64,000 nt of DNA, taken from positions 209,055 through 273,054 of the forward strand of contig NZ_SJPV01000002.1 of the NCBI RefSeq assembly GCF_007860135.1, written 5' to 3'. The stretch comes from Novipirellula artificiosorum. GTDB taxonomy: Bacteria; Planctomycetota; Planctomycetia; Pirellulales; Pirellulaceae. The first letter of the stretch is position 1; every line of letters begins with the position of its first letter. Of the stretch, positions 61,526 through 64,000 are shown piece by piece. A program made the position numbers and the translations under genes. Below the pieces are notes generated by a model, which saw only the letters and a list, made by a program, of their open reading frames with translations, was not told where the DNA came from and searched no databases.

Positions 61526-63616
61526 ATGGCGATGAAACAAGCGAACCGCCGATTGCATCTCGATACCGTTTTGGGCGAGGACGTATTGCTACTGACCGAG
61601 TTTTCAGGCAGTGAAGAGATGAGTCGGCTGTTCCGCTACGAGTTGGAATTGATTAGCGATGATCCCGGCATTAAACCACAAGACATCGTCGGCACACCGA
61701 TTGGATGGAGTGCCGAGCGCGGTGACAACTCGCGTCGGCATTGGCATGGCTTCGTCAGCGGATTGGCTCGCGGTGACGTCGACGACCAAAAGAGACGAAA
61801 CTACCGTGTCGAAGTCGTTCCCTGGTTATGGTTTCTGACACAAACCAGCGACTGCAAGATTTTTCAAGAGATGAACTTGCCGGCCATCATCGACGAGGTC
61901 TTGGGCGAATTTTCGTTCGCCGACTTCAACACCAATTTCCAACTCGACCACAAGGACTGGGAGTATTGTGTTCAGTACCGCGAGACCGACTTTAATTTCC
62001 TCTCGCGTTTGATGGAACAAGAAGGGATGTGCTATTACTTTAAGCACTCCGAAGGCGCGCACCAGATGGTGATCACCGACCATAAGAACGGCTACTACGC
62101 ATTGCCTGAGTCGAAGGTCGACTTTCCTCGCGAGACCAGCGCGATGGCGATCACGGACCACCTAACCAGTTGGCAGCGTCAGTACCAATTTCATTCTGGA
62201 AAATACGCGCAACGCGACTACAACTTCACGACACCCAGCAACGATCTGGCTACCGACACCGGTACGATCGTCGACTTGCCGAAGATCACCGACTTCGAAC
62301 TCTACGATTACCCCGGCGAATATCCTGATAAAGGCGTCGGAGGCGGTGAAACCAAGCTACGAATGGAAGCCGAAGAGACGCGTCACGAGATCGTCAACGG
62401 CAGTAGCCAATGTCGCACCTTTCAAGTGGGCGGTACCTTCGCGGTCGGCCAACATCGCGACTCGTCTGAGCAAGGCCAAGAAGTGATGATCACTTCGATC
62501 CATCACGCCGGCAGCGAGCCGATGGGCTATGAAACCGGTCGCGGTGACAAGGGCTTTGATTATCGAAATGGTTTTGCCTGCATTCCTTCATCGCGAGTTT
62601 ATCGCCCCGCTCGTTCGACGCCGAAACCGATCATCAGCGGAATCCAAACCGCGGTGGTGACGGGTCCGTCCGGCGAAGAGATTTACCCCGACGAGTTCGG
62701 CCGAGTGAAATGTCAATTCCACTGGGATCGCTACGGAGAAAAGGACGACAAGAGCAGTTGCTGGATCCGAGTCTCGCAGGTCCATGCGGGTGCGTCGTTC
62801 GGCGGCATCGACATTCCGCGGATGGGCGAAGAGGTGGTCGTCAGTTTCTTAGAAGGCGACCCTGACCGCCCGCTGATCACCGGTCGTGTCTATCATGCCG
62901 ACAACATGCCCCCCTGGGAATTGCCGGCAAACAAAACCCAAAGCGGTTATCTGTCGCGCAGCAGCCAAGACGGGGGCAAGGACAATGCCAACGCGCTGCG
63001 GTTCGAGGACAAAAAAGGGGAAGAGCAAGTTTGGCTGCACGCCGAAAAGAACCAAGACATCGAAGTCGAAAACGATGAAACGCATTGGGTTGGACGAGAC
63101 CGTAGCAAAACGATCGATCGCGATGAGGATTCGACGATCAAGCGAGACCGAACGGAGAAGGTCGGACGCCACGAGCGGATTGCGGTCGGCAAAAACCGAA
63201 CCGAAGAGGTGGGAAGTAACGAGAACGTTACCATTGGCAACAATCGAACGGTCTCGGTCGCAAAGGATGAGTCACTTGGCGTCGGCAAGGACCAAAGCCT
63301 CGAAGTGGCCGAAAACCAGACGATCACGGTTGGGGACAATCAAGAGCTGACCATCGCAAAGAACCAAACAATCCAAATTGGTGCCAATCGAGAGGTGACC
63401 GTTCAAGATGAGAATAATGTCACGGTTGGGAAAACGATGTTGCTTGACGTCGCGAATGAACTTGAAATTCGGGTTGGTAAATCAAGTCTGATCATGAAGA
63501 AGAATGGGACAATCATGTTGAAGGGTAAGGACATCACCTTGCAGGGATCAGGAAAAATAAACATCAAGTCCGCTGGAAACATGACGCTAAAGGGAAGCAA
63601 GATCGCACAGAACTAA
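61526..63616 (+). CDS. vgrG: Type VI secretion spike protein VgrG (TssI)
   Basis: 696-residue spike protein of the type VI secretion system. The gp27-like part (about 10-370) contains LFRYELELISDDPGI, VGTPIGWSAER and YRETDFNFLSRLMEQEGMCYYF, which are hallmark VgrG segments. The gp5 OB-fold (about 375-470) includes YPDEFGRVKCQFHWDRYG and HAGASFGGIDIPRMGEEVVV. Then follows a triple-stranded beta-helix spike of about 120 residues with an eight-residue period based on VG-x-N-x-T. The protein ends soon after (MTLKGSKIAQN), so it carries no fused effector. The next gene encodes a DUF2169 protein, a frequent VgrG partner. The rest of any secretion cluster lies beyond the window. Confidence 0.95.
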   Translation: MAMKQANRRLHLDTVLGEDVLLLTEFSGSEEMSRLFRYELELISDDPGIKPQDIVGTPIGWSAERGDNSRRHWHGFVSGLARGDVDDQKRRNYRVEVVPWLWFLTQTSDCKIFQEMNLPAIIDEVLGEFSFADFNTNFQLDHKDWEYCVQYRETDFNFLSRLMEQEGMCYYFKHSEGAHQMVITDHKNGYYALPESKVDFPRETSAMAITDHLTSWQRQYQFHSGKYAQRDYNFTTPSNDLATDTGTIVDLPKITDFELYDYPGEYPDKGVGGGETKLRMEAEETRHEIVNGSSQCRTFQVGGTFAVGQHRDSSEQGQEVMITSIHHAGSEPMGYETGRGDKGFDYRNGFACIPSSRVYRPARSTPKPIISGIQTAVVTGPSGEEIYPDEFGRVKCQFHWDRYGEKDDKSSCWIRVSQVHAGASFGGIDIPRMGEEVVVSFLEGDPDRPLITGRVYHADNMPPWELPANKTQSGYLSRSSQDGGKDNANALRFEDKKGEEQVWLHAEKNQDIEVENDETHWVGRDRSKTIDRDEDSTIKRDRTEKVGRHERIAVGKNRTEEVGSNENVTIGNNRTVSVAKDESLGVGKDQSLEVAENQTITVGDNQELTIAKNQTIQIGANREVTVQDENNVTVGKTMLLDVANELEIRVGKSSLIMKKNGTIMLKGKDITLQGSGKINIKSAGNMTLKGSKIAQN

Positions 63617-63647
63617 CGCGCGCCATTTGAACATCGATACGAATTCC

Positions 63648-64000
63648 ATGCTACAGATCAAAAACCATACCCCTTTTCAACCACAACTTGCCGTGTTTGC
63701 CAATCCGGCGGGCGTCGAAAGCGTTTATGTAGCGGTCAAAGCAGTATTCAATGTCGTCGGTCACGCGGTTCGCTTGGCGGACGAGCAACCCGAGCTGGTT
63801 GTTGGCGACCAATACGATGGCGATCCAACGCAAACGAGCATCAAAGCGGCGGGCGAAGTCACGCTCTGCAAACCCTCCACCGACGTACTCATCCATGGTC
63901 ATGCGTATGCGCCCGGCGGACGTGCACGAGAATCTCGGATCGCAATTCAAGTCGGCTCGATTGAGCAGTCGATTGATGTCATCGGTGATCGCGTTTGGGA
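63648..64000 (+). CDS. DUF2169-family protein, partial (cut by window end)
   Basis: First 117 codons of a gene that runs off the window. The sequence MLQIKNHTPFQPQLAVFANP, then SVYVAVKAVFNV and LADEQPELVVGDQYDGDP, followed by GEVTLCKPSTDVLIHGHAYAPGG, matches the start of DUF2169 proteins. These are commonly encoded directly after vgrG in type VI loci and are thought to help load or adapt cargo on the spike. It lies 31 bases after the vgrG stop on the same strand, consistent with one operon. Confidence 0.88.
   Translation, partial: MLQIKNHTPFQPQLAVFANPAGVESVYVAVKAVFNVVGHAVRLADEQPELVVGDQYDGDPTQTSIKAAGEVTLCKPSTDVLIHGHAYAPGGRARESRIAIQVGSIEQSIDVIGDRVW

Noticed and set aside
1..64000. CRISPR array, rRNA operon or complete insertion sequence
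   Set aside because: No regularly spaced direct repeats, no rRNA-like sequence and no transposase with terminal repeats were found on reading both strands.

Overview
The window comes from a planctomycete close to Rhodopirellula (family Pirellulaceae). The evidence is a set of lineage-typical families: a BBP7 outer-membrane protein, a PSCyt1/PSD1 multihaem protein beside a DUF1501 protein, three sulfatases, an ECF sigma factor of the Rhodopirellula/Verrucomicrobium type with its FecR partner, and a small membrane protein with an NPYQPP N-terminus. No rRNA gene, intact tRNA gene, CRISPR array or complete insertion sequence was seen.

Layout. Bases 1-5436 are an accessory patch: an integron-type tyrosine recombinase with an odd C-terminal extension, a truncated RHS tip carrying a caspase-like (clan CD-like) C-terminal domain, a Sel1-repeat lipoprotein that could be its immunity partner, and a second decayed RHS scrap. 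Bases 5437-14175 hold ordinary genes: phytase-like esterase, PLC-like phosphodiesterase, GAF/zinc-ribbon protein, agmatine-deiminase-family protein, GT81 glycosyltransferase (compatible-solute type), a RACo-like ASKHA ferredoxin and a BBP7 porin-like protein. Bases 14316-20992 hold a BlaI/M56 sensor pair with a very large periplasmic part, and a GH32 fructan hydrolase. Bases 21407-36000 hold an ammonium transporter with a clear terminator, a thioredoxin-trypsin fusion, a CbxX-type AAA ATPase, a Kef-type antiporter with CBS domains, DUF937 and TM2 proteins, a FadL porin, ComM with a nearby partial copy of itself, and several unrecognised secreted proteins.

Bases 36597-56500 form a run of eleven genes, all on the minus strand. 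In transcription order: ECF sigma factor, FecR-like anti-sigma factor, sulfatase, LamG/coiled-coil protein, PSD1 multihaem protein, DUF1501 protein, sulfatase, enolase-superfamily enzyme, GH127 beta-L-arabinofuranosidase, sulfatase, and a Tat-exported pyruvyl-transferase-like protein. The sigma/FecR genes overlap by 4 bp and most later gaps are short. This looks like a regulated module for stripping sulfate and sugars from a sulfated polysaccharide. REP-like palindromes bracket the PSD1 gene, and one sits inside it.

Bases 56501-61525 are partly decayed: a tRNA-3'-end-like scrap with a terminator hairpin, a WD40 tail, a large GH67N/discoidin protein, and a GH88/GH105-like 3' remnant fused behind it. 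From 61526 to the end a type VI secretion gene pair begins: VgrG, then a DUF2169 protein cut by the window edge. The neighbours of that pair lie outside the window.
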